Source of the DNA: Knoellia sp. S7-12
GTDB taxonomy: Bacteria; Actinomycetota; Actinomycetes; Actinomycetales; Dermatophilaceae
NCBI RefSeq assembly: GCF_040518285.1
Contig: NZ_CP155449.1
Span: forward strand, 3,720,001-3,784,000
Direction: 5' to 3'
Length of the DNA stretch: 64,000 nt
Made by a program: the position numbers and the translations under genes. Below, one piece after another: positions 43,771-53,993 of the stretch; position 1 is the stretch's first letter; every line of letters begins with the position of its first letter. The notes beneath the pieces are model-generated. The model did not search any database and was not told the origin of the DNA. It worked only from the letters and a program-made list of their open reading frames with translations.

Positions 43771-44484
43771 TCAGGCCGGTGGCTCGGGCGCCTGCCTGTG
43801 GCTGGGTACGACGATGCCCGCCTCGTAGGCAAGGACAACTGCTTGGACGCGGTCGCGGACCCCGAGCTTGGCGAGGACCCGGCTGACGTGCGTCTTGACC
43901 GTCTCGTCGGTCACCGTGAGCCGATCGGATATCTCGGCGTTGGACAGGCCAAGAGCGACGAGGTGCAAAACCTCGTGCTCGCGTGGCGTCAACGCCCCAA
44001 ATGTCGCGCGGTCGCCGGAGCGCGAGCTCCCATCGTCCCGCGGGCCGGCGAGGGTCGCCCCCTGTCGAACGAAGGCCGTGATGAGCCTGCGGGTGACGGT
44101 AGGCGCGAGGAGCGCGTCCCCGGCAGCGATGACCCGCACCGCCTCGAAGAGCTGCTCGGCCGTCAGGTCCTTGAGCACGAACCCGCTCGCACCGGCATTG
44201 AGTGCGTCGTAGACGTGAACGTCGAGGTCGAATGTCGTCATGACCAGCACCCGGGGTAGCGGCGCCGTCCCGCCAAGGATCTGCCGCGTGGCCTCGATGC
44301 CGTCGAGCACGGGCATGCGCACGTCCATGAGCACCACGTCAACGGCCGTGTGCTGGCACTGTCGCACCGCGTCGGCACCGTCCGATGCCGTGCCCACGAC
44401 ATCGATGTCGGGCTGGGTGCCGAGGAGCGCAGCGAAGCCTGCTCGGACGACCTCGTGGTCATCGACCACGAGCGTCCTGATCAT
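43771..44484 (-). CDS. NarL/FixJ-family response regulator
   Basis: 237 residues. Receiver domain with DD (residues 8-9), phospho-acceptor Asp in VLMDVRMP and Lys in FVLKD; a C-terminal LuxR-type HTH (LTPREHEVLHLVALGLSNAEISDRLTVTDETVKTHVSRVLAKLG). Its start overlaps the kinase stop by 4 nt. It probably controls the divergent ABC genes at 45904-48901 rather than purine genes; that is inference from adjacency. Confidence 0.93.
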   Translation of the reverse strand: MIRTLVVDDHEVVRAGFAALLGTQPDIDVVGTASDGADAVRQCQHTAVDVVLMDVRMPVLDGIEATRQILGGTAPLPRVLVMTTFDLDVHVYDALNAGASGFVLKDLTAEQLFEAVRVIAAGDALLAPTVTRRLITAFVRQGATLAGPRDDGSSRSGDRATFGALTPREHEVLHLVALGLSNAEISDRLTVTDETVKTHVSRVLAKLGVRDRVQAVVLAYEAGIVVPSHRQAPEPPA

Positions 44485-45740
44485 CGTCGAATCCCGCTGT
44501 CGCGCAGGGTTGTTGGCAACAGTGCGTCGAGCACGAAGCCACCGTTGGGGCCATCGCCCAGACGCAGTTCGCCTCCGACCATGACGACGCGTTCACGCAG
44601 TCCACGAATGCCGTGTCCCGCTGCCAGGCCTGAGGCAGCGGCGCCCGGACCGTTGTCGCTGACCCGGATGCGCAGACCGCGCTCGTCGTAGGCGACGAGG
44701 ACCTCTGCGGTCGAGCCCGGGGCGTGCCGGCGCACGTTGGTGAGCCCTTCCTGAACGATCCGGTATGCCGTGAGCTGGGTTCCCGGGTCGAGTGGCACGG
44801 GCGTGCCGCGGACGACGAGAGACGCAGGCGTGCCCGCCCCCGTGTCGGCGGCCTCGACCAGCTCACCGATCTGGTCGAGGCCGGGCTGCGGCACCCGAGC
44901 GTTCGGGCCCTCGGAGTCGTGGAGCCCGTCGTCGTCGCGGAGCACCCCCAACAGTCGACGCATCTCGGTCAGTGCCGTGCGAGCGATATCACCGATGTCC
45001 TTCAGTCGCTGCTCGCCTTCCGGGTGGAGCTCGGGAGTCGTCAGCCTGGCGGTCTCCGCCTGCACAGAGATCATCGAGAGGTGGTGCGCGACGACGTCAT
45101 GCAGCTCGCGGGCAATACGAGCCCGTTCACCACGCGCCGAATGGAGCAGCTCGGCCTCGGCTCGCTCGCGCTCGGCCTCGGCCCGATCGGCCCTGTCACG
45201 CCGCGCCCGCACCGTCCAGCTGGTGCCCAAGGAGAGCAGGACGGCTAGTCCGAGGACCAGAGAGGCGGGGTGCATCTCGGGCAGGAAGAAGCCGGAAACC
45301 TCATCCGTCGTCGGCAGCACAGAGCCGTCGGGAGACCCTGTGACGGAAGCCGGCCCGGAGGTGCTCGTAGCAGAAGTCCCGAGCGCTGCGATGACAGCAC
45401 ACACCACCGCCGAACCCGCGACCACGGGACCTGGCGCGGACTGAGCCACCGCCCAGCCCAACAGGATCTGGGCGGCCACGACGCCCCAGGGTGCATGGCC
45501 GACGACGATGGCGAGCGCGACCGCCGCGCCGAACGCGACCACGGCGGCCGTCGCAGCTGCCGCCCCCGGCGGACGTCCGAACCGGAGCCCGACCGGAAGG
45601 GTCGCAGCGAGCGCGAGGGTGATCCGGATCGGGACAGCGACGTCGACCGTGGGAAGGAGCAGTTCCTCGACTACGGCGAGCGCGGCCAGCGCGGCAACGA
45701 GCCCCCCTCGGGCGAGGTCGTGCCGGAGCTGCGCGCGCAT
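44481..45740 (-). CDS. Sensor histidine kinase (HisKA_3 type)
   Basis: 419 residues. Four to six N-terminal helices, a coiled segment (VRARRDRADRAEAERERAEAEL), the dimerisation/phospho-acceptor box ERARIARELHDVVAHHLSMIS with phospho-His in ELHD, and a HATPase_c domain (RIVQEGLTNVRRHAPGS, DNGPGAAASGLAAGHGIRGLRERV). Pairs with the response regulator. Extracytoplasmic loops are short, so it may sense membrane stress. Confidence 0.93.
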   Translation of the reverse strand: MRAQLRHDLARGGLVAALAALAVVEELLLPTVDVAVPIRITLALAATLPVGLRFGRPPGAAAATAAVVAFGAAVALAIVVGHAPWGVVAAQILLGWAVAQSAPGPVVAGSAVVCAVIAALGTSATSTSGPASVTGSPDGSVLPTTDEVSGFFLPEMHPASLVLGLAVLLSLGTSWTVRARRDRADRAEAERERAEAELLHSARGERARIARELHDVVAHHLSMISVQAETARLTTPELHPEGEQRLKDIGDIARTALTEMRRLLGVLRDDDGLHDSEGPNARVPQPGLDQIGELVEAADTGAGTPASLVVRGTPVPLDPGTQLTAYRIVQEGLTNVRRHAPGSTAEVLVAYDERGLRIRVSDNGPGAAASGLAAGHGIRGLRERVVMVGGELRLGDGPNGGFVLDALLPTTLRDSGIRR

Positions 45741-45770
45741 GAGGCCATTGTTGCCTCTGGCTCAAGGCCA

Positions 45771-45817
45771 GGCGTCCCCCTTCGGGGCCACCAGACCTCA
45801 CCCCTGCGGGGGACGCC
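45771..45817. promoter_or_regulatory. Inverted repeat between the kinase and ABC operons
   Basis: GGCGTCCCCC (45771-45780) and GGGGGACGCC (45808-45817) are perfect complements 27 bp apart, in the 163-bp divergent region. Possible operator for the response regulator. Confidence 0.5.
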
Positions 45818-45903
45818 GACCGCGCCTTCCCTCTGTCTGGCGACAGGGCAGTCCGCTCTTCAGGGTGACGACCAGGCGAACGAGAGTTCCTAGCGTTCAC
45901 ATC

Positions 45904-46653
45904 ATGGTTGCTGGTATCGAAGTACACGGGCTGACCAAGCGTTTCGGACGCATCGTCGCCGTCGACGACGTCACCTTCTCCGTGCCTCACGGACAGGTCA
46001 CCGGTTTCGTCGGACCCAATGGGGCCGGCAAGACCACCACGATGCGCGCGATCCTCGGGCTCGCGTCGCTCCAGTCCGGAACGGCCCTGGTCGGAGGGCG
46101 GCCGTACCGCGAGCTGAAGACACCGCTTCGCGAGATCGGAGCGCTGCTCGACGCGTCCGCCATCCACCCCGGCCGCCGGGCTCGGGACCACCTGCTCTGG
46201 CTCGCGCAATCCAACGGCATCGCAAGCAGCCGCATCGATGAGGTGCTCGAGCTCGTCGGGCTCACGAGTGTTGCGCGCCAGCGTGCAGGCACCTTCTCAC
46301 TCGGGATGCGCCAGCGTCTCGGCCTGGCTGCAGCCATGCTCGGGGACCCTCCAGTGCTCATTCTCGACGAGCCGGTGAACGGCCTTGATCCGGAAGGAAT
46401 CTGGTGGTTCCGGGAACTCCTGGGTCGTCTTGCCGGGGAGGGACGGGCCGTGCTCGTGTCGAGCCACCTCATGAGCGAGCTCGAGGGCACGGCGGATCGC
46501 CTGCTCGTCATCGGGCGTGGACGCCTGCTCGCCGACACCGCGACCGAGGACTTCATCGCGGGTGCCTCGCAGCCGGGTCAGCGCGCCACCTTGGAGGAGG
46601 CCTATCGCGGGCTGACACAGGAAGCCGTGGAGTTTCGGGGCGCTGCGCGATGA
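45904..46653 (+). CDS. ABC exporter ATP-binding protein
   Basis: 249 residues. Walker A GPNGAGKTTT, signature FSLGMRQRLGLAAAML and Walker B VLILDEPVNGLD are intact; the H-loop is in LVSSHLMSELE. The pattern fits the DRA/BcrA-type ABC-2 exporters of antibiotics or lipids. ATGA overlap with the first permease. Confidence 0.94.
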   Translation: MVAGIEVHGLTKRFGRIVAVDDVTFSVPHGQVTGFVGPNGAGKTTTMRAILGLASLQSGTALVGGRPYRELKTPLREIGALLDASAIHPGRRARDHLLWLAQSNGIASSRIDEVLELVGLTSVARQRAGTFSLGMRQRLGLAAAMLGDPPVLILDEPVNGLDPEGIWWFRELLGRLAGEGRAVLVSSHLMSELEGTADRLLVIGRGRLLADTATEDFIAGASQPGQRATLEEAYRGLTQEAVEFRGAAR

Positions 46654-48119
46654 TGGCCGCGATCCGTTCCGAGTGGACGAAACTGTTGACCGTGCGGTCG
46701 TGGCAGCTCTCGCTCTTGGCCTCGATCGCCCTGACCCTGCTCGTCTCGCTTATGGGTGCCGCCGGTAGCAGCACGGACTCCAACGAGCATCCACCGCTCA
46801 GGGCACCGGACGGCATAGCCGTCAAGGACGCCTTCCACTTCGACCACACCACCCTCGAGGGCGACGGGTCGATCACCGCCCGCGTCGCCTCCTTCAGTGG
46901 AGTCAAGGAGTTCCCCGCGTGGGCCAAGGCCGGTGTCATGGTCAAGGAGAGCACTGAGCCCGGCTCGCGCTATGCGGCGGTCATGACCACGGCTGAGCAC
47001 GGTGTCCGGCTCCAGTGGAACTACGTCGGCGACCGAGCCGGCGCGGGGCCGACCGGCCCGGACGGACGCACCCCGTGGCTGCGCATCACGCGTGACGGTG
47101 CCCGCGTCTCCGCGCATCAGTCCACCGACGGAACCGCCTGGAAGGAGGTCGGCAGCGTCGCCGTCGGCTTCACGGCGTCCTCGGTCGAGCTGGGACTCTT
47201 CGTCGCCTCGCCGATGTACCTCACGACTGAGCGTGGGATCGCAGGCTCCTCCGCCGGCGCCTCCTCGACGCAGAGCACCGCGTCGTTCACCGACGTGTCC
47301 GTCAGCGGAACCACGCGTGGAGAGTGGCGATCCGAGGACATCGGTTCCACGGGCGAGGGCCCGCCGACGACGGAGGGTTCGACCACTCCGACATCAGCAG
47401 CAGCAGCGGGCACCTTCACCCTCGTGGGTTCGGGCGACATCGCACCAGATGGGGAGCCTGACAACGCGACCAGGCTCGGCCTCTCGGGCGCCTATCTGGG
47501 CGTCATCCCCGTCATCACCCTCGCCGCCCTCCTCATGACCGCGGAATACCGCAGCGGCATGGTCGCCACGACGGTGGCCGCGACCAGCCGACGTCATCGG
47601 GTGGTGCTCGCGAAGGCCACGGTCATCGGTGTCGCCGCGTTCCTCTCGGGGCTCATCGCCTGCGTCGCTGCCTATCTCGTGACCCAGCCGATCCTGCGGG
47701 ACAACGGATTCGCTCCGCCCACCTTCCGCGCGACGTCGCTGACCGACCCGGACACGCTCCAGGCCGTAGTGGGCAGCGCCGCCGTGATCGGCCTGGTCGG
47801 TGTGCTCTCGCTCGGCGTCGCCACGATCGTGCGCCGGAGTGCCCCGGCCATCACTCTCGTCATTCTGGTGATGGTGCTGCCGCAGCTTCTTGTCGCAGCC
47901 CTCCCCGTCGGCGCAGCCCGGGTCATGCTCCAGGTCACCCCCGGCGCCGGCTGGTCCGTGCAGCAGACCGCGACGCGGTTCCCGCAGATCGAGTCCTTCT
48001 GCCTTCCTGAGGACGGCTGTGTCTTCGATCAGCCCGTCGTGGGCCTTGGTGTCACTGCCCTGTATGCCGTGATCGCACTCCTCGTCGCCGGCTACGCCTT
48101 CCGTCGGCGGGACGCGTGA
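46650..48119 (+). CDS. ABC-2 type permease with an inserted extracytoplasmic beta-sandwich domain
   Basis: 489 residues. An N-terminal helix (residues about 16-38) is followed by a large soluble part (about 50-260) with AKAGVMVKESTEPGSRYAAVMTT, LQWNYVGD and LRITRDGARVSAHQSTDGTAWKEVGS, which resembles the DUF1349 concanavalin-like fold; then a low-complexity Ser/Thr link and five or six helices. Such a domain outside the membrane may capture or sense the exported compound. It starts inside the ATPase stop and ends overlapping the second permease. Confidence 0.82.
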   Translation: MMAAIRSEWTKLLTVRSWQLSLLASIALTLLVSLMGAAGSSTDSNEHPPLRAPDGIAVKDAFHFDHTTLEGDGSITARVASFSGVKEFPAWAKAGVMVKESTEPGSRYAAVMTTAEHGVRLQWNYVGDRAGAGPTGPDGRTPWLRITRDGARVSAHQSTDGTAWKEVGSVAVGFTASSVELGLFVASPMYLTTERGIAGSSAGASSTQSTASFTDVSVSGTTRGEWRSEDIGSTGEGPPTTEGSTTPTSAAAAGTFTLVGSGDIAPDGEPDNATRLGLSGAYLGVIPVITLAALLMTAEYRSGMVATTVAATSRRHRVVLAKATVIGVAAFLSGLIACVAAYLVTQPILRDNGFAPPTFRATSLTDPDTLQAVVGSAAVIGLVGVLSLGVATIVRRSAPAITLVILVMVLPQLLVAALPVGAARVMLQVTPGAGWSVQQTATRFPQIESFCLPEDGCVFDQPVVGLGVTALYAVIALLVAGYAFRRRDA

Positions 48120-48901
48120 GCCTCGTTCACGCACTGAGGGCCGAGGGCACGAAGCAGCGGACCGTGCCCGCGACGGTCTGGCTGATGCTCGCGACCGCGG
48201 CCGCCCTTGCGGCCCTCGGACCTGCGATCGTGAGCTCGATGGACGCCGCACGCTGTCCGCCGGCCGGGTGCCCTCGCGATCTGGTCCGGGTTGCCCTGAC
48301 GGGCACCTGGCTCGCGCAGACGACAGTCGCCCTGACGGGAGTCCTCGCTGCCACGGTGGAGTTCGCGACCCAGACGGTCGTGACGACTGTGACGGCCGTG
48401 CCGCCGAGGTGGCGGGTCGTGCTCGCGAAAGCTGTCGTCGTCGCGGTGGTCACGGCGGCGGCAACGGCTATCGGGGCAGGGGTGGCATTCGGTCTCTCGC
48501 GCCTGCTCGCGGATGACTCGCGATTTACGCACGCCGCGGGCTTCGCTCCCCTGGACCTGTCCGGTCCGTCGCTGCGCGCCCTCGGCGGCACGGTGGCCTA
48601 CCTCGTCGCGGTGGCTCTGATCGGGCTCGGCGTCGGCCTGCTCCTACGGGATACGGCATGGGCCACCTCGACGGTGATGGGGCTGCTCTTCAGCGTTCCC
48701 GTGCTCATCACCTTCATCGGTGACCCCGAGTGGAACGAGCGACTGCAACAGGTCGCTCCGACTGCGGGGCTCGCAGTCCAGGCGACGCTGGGCCTGAGTG
48801 AGCTCCCCATCGGGCCGTGGCGAGGTCTGCTGGTGACGACCGCCTATGCCGCCGTCCTGCTCGCGCTCGGCACCTGGGCCTTCGCTCGCCGGGACCCCTG
48901 A
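48116..48901 (+). CDS. ABC-2 type permease
   Basis: 261 residues with six helices. TKQRTVPATVWLMLATAAALAALGP at the start and TQTVVTTVTAVPPRWRVVLAKAVVV match the other permease's EYRSGMVATTVAATSRRHRVVLAKA segment, so the two are paralogous halves. GTG 48116 overlaps the preceding stop by 4 nt. Third gene of the exporter operon. Confidence 0.85.
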   Translation: MSLVHALRAEGTKQRTVPATVWLMLATAAALAALGPAIVSSMDAARCPPAGCPRDLVRVALTGTWLAQTTVALTGVLAATVEFATQTVVTTVTAVPPRWRVVLAKAVVVAVVTAAATAIGAGVAFGLSRLLADDSRFTHAAGFAPLDLSGPSLRALGGTVAYLVAVALIGLGVGLLLRDTAWATSTVMGLLFSVPVLITFIGDPEWNERLQQVAPTAGLAVQATLGLSELPIGPWRGLLVTTAYAAVLLALGTWAFARRDP

Positions 48902-49181
48902 GCACGCGCTGCCCTCACCCCAGGTGCTGAGCACTTCGGAGCCTGGCCCGTGGACCACATGGGCTCCCTGGGTTGGCTCGGTTCCGACGTGTGGTTCGCC
49001 CATGGGATCCAGTTCGACGATGCCCGTATAGCTGAGACTGACCCGCGCAACCCCCGACTTCTTGCCCCGTTGGGACACGAGGAGCGCAGCGACGAGGTCC
49101 CAACGGGGCGCGAAGTCGCCGTCTCAATCCCGATCCCCGGTCTTGACGGCCCCCCGTCTTGCCCTCTACTCTCTCACTAGT
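48902..49181. other. Intergenic region with a long hairpin
   Basis: No gene seen. CGACTTC-TTGCCCCGTTGGGAC (49055-49075) pairs with 49097-49118, and GAGAC/GTCTC (49034-49038, 49121-49125) extend it. The hairpin probably terminates the ABC operon. The 3' end leads into the hyi operator. Confidence 0.6.
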
Positions 49182-49197
49182 TGGAAATACTTTTCCA
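49182..49197. promoter_or_regulatory. IclR/AllR-like box, purine regulon site 3 (hyi operon)
   Basis: TGGAA-ATACTT-TTCCA is a full match to TGGAA-N6-TTCCA, 25 bp before the hyi start. A nearby ACGGAAG gives a further half-site. Confidence 0.78.
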
Positions 49198-49221
49198 CAT
49201 TACGGAAGTCCAGGAGATGAC

Positions 49222-50070
49222 ATGAACGCCGACCACGGCCTGCGGTTCCTCGCGAACTGCTCGATGCTCTTCACCGAGCTGCCCCTGCTCGAGCGCCCCG
49301 CGGCGGCCCGCGCCGCCGGCTTCGACGCCATCGAGTTCTGGTGGCCCTGGCCGGACCAGCCGACTCCGCCGCAGGCCGAGATCGACGCCTTCGTCGCAGC
49401 AGTGCGTGACGCCGGGGTCCAGCTCGTCGGGCTCAACTTCTTTGCCGGAGACCTTGCAGGTCCCGACGCCGGGGTCCTCTCGATCCCCAGTCGCTCGGAG
49501 GAGTTCCGGGCCAACCTGCCCGTCGCCATCGCGATCGGTGAGCAGCTCGGGGTGAGCGCCTTCAACGCGCTCTATGGCGTCCGCGTCGACTCCGCGACAC
49601 CGCAGGAGCAGGACGAGCTCGCTCGCACCAACCTGGGTCTCGCCGCCGATGCCGCCGCGTACATCGGAGCCACCGTGCTCGTCGAGCCGGTGAGCGGACC
49701 CAAGGCCTATGCGCTGCGCACCGCCGCCGACGCAGTGGCAGTCGTCGGCCGCGTGCGGGCCGACGGCCACGACAACGTGGGCTTCCTCTGCGACCTGTTC
49801 CACCTCGCCAACAACGGCGACGACCCCGCCGCCGCGGTCGCAGCTCACACCGGCGTCATCGCCCACGTGCAGATCGCCGATGCCCCCGGGCGCGGCGAGC
49901 CCGGGTCTGGCGGCCTCGACCTCGACGCACTGCTCACCGACCTCGCCGCTCGTGGCTACGACGGCTGGGTCGGCCTCGAGTACAAGCCGACCACCACGAC
50001 CGACGAGAGCCTCACCTGGCTCCCGATCGAGCGCCGCAGCACCGCCACCTCCACCTCACGCACCGCCTGA
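49222..50070 (+). CDS. hyi: Hydroxypyruvate isomerase
   Basis: 282 residues, TIM barrel of the AP-endonuclease-2 family. FANCSMLFTELPLLER, GFDAIEFWWPWP, GLNFFAGDLAGPDAGVLS and CDLFHLANNGDDP carry the metal and substrate residues seen in Hyi. It interconverts hydroxypyruvate and tartronate semialdehyde. GGAG lies 6 bases before ATG 49222. First gene of the glyoxylate operon. Confidence 0.92.
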   Translation: MNADHGLRFLANCSMLFTELPLLERPAAARAAGFDAIEFWWPWPDQPTPPQAEIDAFVAAVRDAGVQLVGLNFFAGDLAGPDAGVLSIPSRSEEFRANLPVAIAIGEQLGVSAFNALYGVRVDSATPQEQDELARTNLGLAADAAAYIGATVLVEPVSGPKAYALRTAADAVAVVGRVRADGHDNVGFLCDLFHLANNGDDPAAAVAAHTGVIAHVQIADAPGRGEPGSGGLDLDALLTDLAARGYDGWVGLEYKPTTTTDESLTWLPIERRSTATSTSRTA

Positions 50071-50095
50071 TCGCCACCTCCGAAGGAGAACTCAC

Positions 50096-50980
50096 ATGTC
50101 ACGCATCGCCTTCATCGGCCTGGGCATCATGGGCAGCCCCATGTCGGTCCACCTGCAGAACGCTGGCCACGACGTCGTCGGCTACAACCTCACCCCGGAC
50201 CGCACCGCGGACCTCATCGCAGCGGGCGGCACCGCCGCCGGATCCATCGCCGAGGCCGTGTCCGACGTCGATGTCGTCGCCGTGATGGTCCCCGACAGCC
50301 CCGACGTCCGGGACGTCCTCGAGGGTGAGGACGGAGTCTTCACCAGTGCCAAGCCGGGCACCCTCATCATCGACTTCTCGAGCATCCGGCCCGACGTTTC
50401 CGCTGCCCTTGCCAAGCAGGCGACGGCCCACGGCTTCCCGATCCTCGACGCTCCCGTCTCGGGAGGCGAGGCCGGCGCCAAGAACGCCGCCCTGTCGATC
50501 ATGGTCGGCGGGACCCAGGACGTCTTCGACACCGCCAAGCCCATCCTCGACGCGGTCGGCAAGACCGTCGTGCTCGTCGGGCCCCACGGCGCCGGCCAGA
50601 CCGTCAAAGCCGCGAACCAGCTCATCGTCGCGACCAACATCCAGGCCGTCGCCGAGGCCGTCGTCTTCCTCGAGGCCTACGGCGTCGACATGGAGGCCTC
50701 GCTCGAGGTCCTGGGTGGCGGGCTCGCGGGCTCGGCCGTGCTCAACCAGAAGAAGCAGAACATGCTCACCCGCAACTTCGACCCGGGCTTCCGGATCGAC
50801 CTGCACCACAAGGACATGGGCATCGTCACGAGCGCGGCTCGCGAGGCCGGCGTGGTCCTTCCCGTGGGCGCCGTCATGGCTCAGCTCATGGCCAGCGCCC
50901 GCGCCAACGGCGACGGCGGCCTCGACCACTCCGGTCTGCTCCGCGGCGTCGAGCGCCTCTCCGGCGCAGACCTCACCTGA
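50096..50980 (+). CDS. glxR: 2-hydroxy-3-oxopropionate (tartronate semialdehyde) reductase
   Basis: 294 residues. Beta-hydroxyacid dehydrogenase with [17 protein letters not shown] for NAD(P), [22 protein letters not shown] and the catalytic-Lys segment [24 protein letters not shown] is typical for this substrate group. It reduces tartronate semialdehyde to D-glycerate. AAGGAGAA precedes ATG 50096. Confidence 0.94.
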   Translation: MSRIAFIGLGIMGSPMSVHLQNAGHDVVGYNLTPDRTADLIAAGGTAAGSIAEAVSDVDVVAVMVPDSPDVRDVLEGEDGVFTSAKPGTLIIDFSSIRPDVSAALAKQATAHGFPILDAPVSGGEAGAKNAALSIMVGGTQDVFDTAKPILDAVGKTVVLVGPHGAGQTVKAANQLIVATNIQAVAEAVVFLEAYGVDMEASLEVLGGGLAGSAVLNQKKQNMLTRNFDPGFRIDLHHKDMGIVTSAAREAGVVLPVGAVMAQLMASARANGDGGLDHSGLLRGVERLSGADLT

Positions 50981-50996
50981 CACAAACGACACCCGC

Positions 50997-51032
50997 CGGG
51001 TATGCCGCACAGCCGGCTTCACGGCATACCCG
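50997..51032. terminator. Octamer hairpin between glxR and gcl
   Basis: CGGGTATGCCG (50997-51007) pairs perfectly with CGGCATACCCG (51022-51032); the loop itself contains AGCCGGCT. Both arms carry the GTATGCCG octamer. An intercistronic processing or attenuation role is inference. Confidence 0.65.
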
Positions 51033-51066
51033 CCCCTTTGCGCACCACACCAGACAGGACACGACC

Positions 51067-52839
51067 ATGGCACGGATGAAGACCGCCGAAGTTGCAGTCG
51101 AGATCATGAAGAAGGAGGGCATCACCAACGTCTTCGGGCTCCCCGGTGCTGCCATCAACCCGTTCTACAAGGCGATGCAGACGCAGGGCGGGTTGCACCA
51201 CACGCTCGCGCGACACGTCGAGGGCGCCTCGCACATGGCAGAGGGATACACCCGTGCCAAGGCCGGCAACATCGGCGTCTGTGTCGGCACGAGCGGCCCG
51301 GCCGGGACCGACATGATCACCGGCCTCTACTCCGCATCGGCCGACTCGATCCCGATCCTCTGCATCACCGGGCAGGCTCCGGTCGCCAAGCTCCACAAGG
51401 AGGACTTCCAGGCGGTCGACATCGCCTCGATCGCCAAGCCGCTCACCAAGATGGCGGTCACGGTGCTCGAGCCGGCCCAGGTCCCGGGCACGTTCCAGCA
51501 GGCGTTCCACCTCATGCGTTCCGGTCGACCGGGGCCGGTCCTCATCGACCTGCCCATCGACGTGCAGCTGGCTGAGATCGAGTTCGACATCGACACCTAC
51601 GAGCCGCTGCCCGCGTTCAAGCCGGCCGCGAGCCGCAAGCAGATCGAGAAGGCACTCGACATGCTCGCCGCGTCGGAGCGACCCCTCATCGTCGCCGGTG
51701 GCGGCATCATCAACGCCGACGCCGCCGAGCTGCTCGTTGAGTTCGCCGAGCTCACCGGCGTTCCTGTCGTCCCGACCCTCATGGGCTGGGGCACCATCCC
51801 CGACGACCACGAGCTGAACGCCGGCATGGTCGGGCTCCAGACCTCGCACCGCTACGGCAACGAGACGATGCTCGCGTCCGACTTCGTGCTCGGCATCGGC
51901 AACCGGTGGGCCAACCGCCACACCGGTGGCATCGACACCTACACCAAGGACCGAAAGTTCGTGCACGTCGACATCGAGCCGACCCAGATCGGTCGTGTCT
52001 TCGCGCCGGACTTCGGGATCGTCTCTGACGCCAAGGCCGCGCTCGCGCTGTTCGTCGAGGTCGCCAAGGAGCGCCGCGACGCCCTGACGGACCGATCGGC
52101 CTGGAGCCAGGACGTCCGCCAGCGCAAGCAGAAGCTGTGGCGCAAGACCAACTTCGACGTCACCCCCATCAAGCCGCAGCGCGTCTACCAGGAGATGAAC
52201 AAGGCCTTCGGCAAGGACGTCCGCTACGTCTCGACGATCGGCCTCTCGCAGATCCAGGCCGCGCAGATGCTCCACGTCTTCAAGGACCGTCACTGGATCA
52301 ACGCCGGCCAGGCCGGACCGCTCGGCTGGACCGTCCCGGCAGCGATCGGTGTCGCCACGGCCGACCCGGACGCGACCGTCGTCGCGATCTCGGGCGACTA
52401 CGACTTCCAGTTCATGCTCGAGGAGCTCGCCGTCGGCGCGCAGTTCAAGGTCCCCTACATCCACGTCCTCGTGAACAACGCCTACCTCGGGCTCATCCGC
52501 CAGGCGCAGCGCGGGTTCGAGATGGACTACTGCGTGCAGCTGTCCTTCGACAACATCAACAGCCCGGAGCTCAACGGCTACGGCGTCGACCACGTCAAGG
52601 TGGCAGAAGGCTTGGGGTGCAAGGCGATTCGCGTCTTCGACCCCGAGGAGATCCTGCCGGCCCTCGAGCAGGCCAAGAAGCTCATCGTCGAGCACCGCGT
52701 CCCCGTCATCGTCGAGGTGATCCTCGAGCGCGTCACCAACGTCTCGATGGGCACCGAGATCAACAACGTCGTCGAGTTCGAGGAGCTCGCCGACAGCGGC
52801 GCCGACGCCCCGACCGCGCTCTATGCCAACCTCGACTGA
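51067..52839 (+). CDS. gcl: Glyoxylate carboligase
   Basis: 590 residues, ThDP-dependent. [15 protein letters not shown] shows Val where other ThDP enzymes have the catalytic Glu, the hallmark of Gcl. [15 protein letters not shown] and NNAYLGLIR carry the ThDP-Mg motif. It joins two glyoxylates into tartronate semialdehyde with loss of CO2. Sits in the operon after glxR and before glycerate kinase. Confidence 0.96.
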   Translation: MARMKTAEVAVEIMKKEGITNVFGLPGAAINPFYKAMQTQGGLHHTLARHVEGASHMAEGYTRAKAGNIGVCVGTSGPAGTDMITGLYSASADSIPILCITGQAPVAKLHKEDFQAVDIASIAKPLTKMAVTVLEPAQVPGTFQQAFHLMRSGRPGPVLIDLPIDVQLAEIEFDIDTYEPLPAFKPAASRKQIEKALDMLAASERPLIVAGGGIINADAAELLVEFAELTGVPVVPTLMGWGTIPDDHELNAGMVGLQTSHRYGNETMLASDFVLGIGNRWANRHTGGIDTYTKDRKFVHVDIEPTQIGRVFAPDFGIVSDAKAALALFVEVAKERRDALTDRSAWSQDVRQRKQKLWRKTNFDVTPIKPQRVYQEMNKAFGKDVRYVSTIGLSQIQAAQMLHVFKDRHWINAGQAGPLGWTVPAAIGVATADPDATVVAISGDYDFQFMLEELAVGAQFKVPYIHVLVNNAYLGLIRQAQRGFEMDYCVQLSFDNINSPELNGYGVDHVKVAEGLGCKAIRVFDPEEILPALEQAKKLIVEHRVPVIVEVILERVTNVSMGTEINNVVEFEELADSGADAPTALYANLD

Positions 52840-52844
52840 GCGTC

Positions 52845-53993
52845 ATGACCCGGGTCCTGCTCGCCCCTGACAAGTTCAAGGGGACACTCACGGCCGCCGA
52901 GGTGGCCGAGCACCTCGGTCGCGGACTGCGGGCGGCCCTGGGCGATGTCGAGGATGGAGTGGCCATCACTCGGGTCGCCGTCGCGGACGGTGGTGACGGG
53001 ATGGTCGCGGCCGCGCTCGAGGCCGGCCACACCGAGGTCGCCGTCACGGTGAGCGGCCCGACCGGGACACCGCGGCAGGGCACGTATGCCGTGTCCGGCA
53101 CCGGAGCGGTCATCGAGATGGCCGGCCTGTGCGGGCTCGCCCTGCTCGGTGGCGACCTCGCGCCGCTTACGGCGTCCAGCCGAGGTCTGGGCGACGCGCT
53201 GGCCCACGCCCTCGATGCCGGCGCCGAGCGCGTCGTCCTCGGGATCGGCGGGAGCGCCTCGACCGACGGCGGCGCCGGCATGCTCGCCGCCCTCGGTGCC
53301 CGGACGTTCGACGCGTCCGGGCAGGAGCTCCACGACGGTGGTGGAGCGCTCGCTTCGGCGGCTCGGGTCGACCTGACCGGCCTGCACCCCCGGCTCGCCG
53401 ACATCGAGCTCCTCGTGGCCTGCGACGTCGACAACCCGCTCACGGGTCCGCGGGGGGCCGCCGCGGTCTATGGCCCGCAGAAGGGCGCGGACGCCGAGCA
53501 GGCGGCGGTCCTGGACGCGTCACTGGGGCGGTGGGCCGACCTCCTCGACACCGCAACCGGTGCCGAGGGACGGGACGTCGCCGGCGCCGGCGCTGCCGGC
53601 GGAGTCGGGTATGCCGCCCTGGTCGCCCTGGGCGGTCAGCTCCGGCCCGGAGTCGAGCTGGCGCTCGACCTCACCGGCTTCCACACGGCGCTGGACGGCA
53701 TCGACCTCGTCATCACCGGCGAGGGATCACTCGACGAGCAGACCCTCAATGGCAAGGCACCCGCGGGAGTGGCACGCGCATCGCGAGCACGCGGCATACC
53801 CGTCGTGGCCGTCGCGGGTCGGTGCGAGCTGAGCCCAGAAACGTTGGCAACAGCCGGGATCGAGCGTGCGTGGGCACTCACCGACCTGGCCACCGAACCG
53901 GACGAGGCGTTCCGCGCCCCCGGACCACTGCTCGAGCGGGCTGGCGCCGAGATCGGCCGTTGGCTCCTCGAACGAGACAGGGAAACCTCATGA
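52845..53993 (+). CDS. glxK: Glycerate 2-kinase
   Basis: 382 residues. GckA/GlxK-type: APDKFKGTLTAAEVAEHL at the start, VADGGDGMVAAAL, VLGIGGSASTDGGAGMLAALGA and LVACDVDNPLTGPRGAAAVYGPQKGA, ITGEGSLDEQTLNGKAPAGVA follow in family order. It phosphorylates D-glycerate, ending the glyoxylate route. ATGA overlap with the FAH-family gene. Confidence 0.95.
   Translation: MTRVLLAPDKFKGTLTAAEVAEHLGRGLRAALGDVEDGVAITRVAVADGGDGMVAAALEAGHTEVAVTVSGPTGTPRQGTYAVSGTGAVIEMAGLCGLALLGGDLAPLTASSRGLGDALAHALDAGAERVVLGIGGSASTDGGAGMLAALGARTFDASGQELHDGGGALASAARVDLTGLHPRLADIELLVACDVDNPLTGPRGAAAVYGPQKGADAEQAAVLDASLGRWADLLDTATGAEGRDVAGAGAAGGVGYAALVALGGQLRPGVELALDLTGFHTALDGIDLVITGEGSLDEQTLNGKAPAGVARASRARGIPVVAVAGRCELSPETLATAGIERAWALTDLATEPDEAFRAPGPLLERAGAEIGRWLLERDRETS

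Noticed and set aside
51019..52695. 558-residue open frame antisense to gcl
   Set aside because: Shadow of glyoxylate carboligase; composition is Val/Asp/Arg-rich without motifs.
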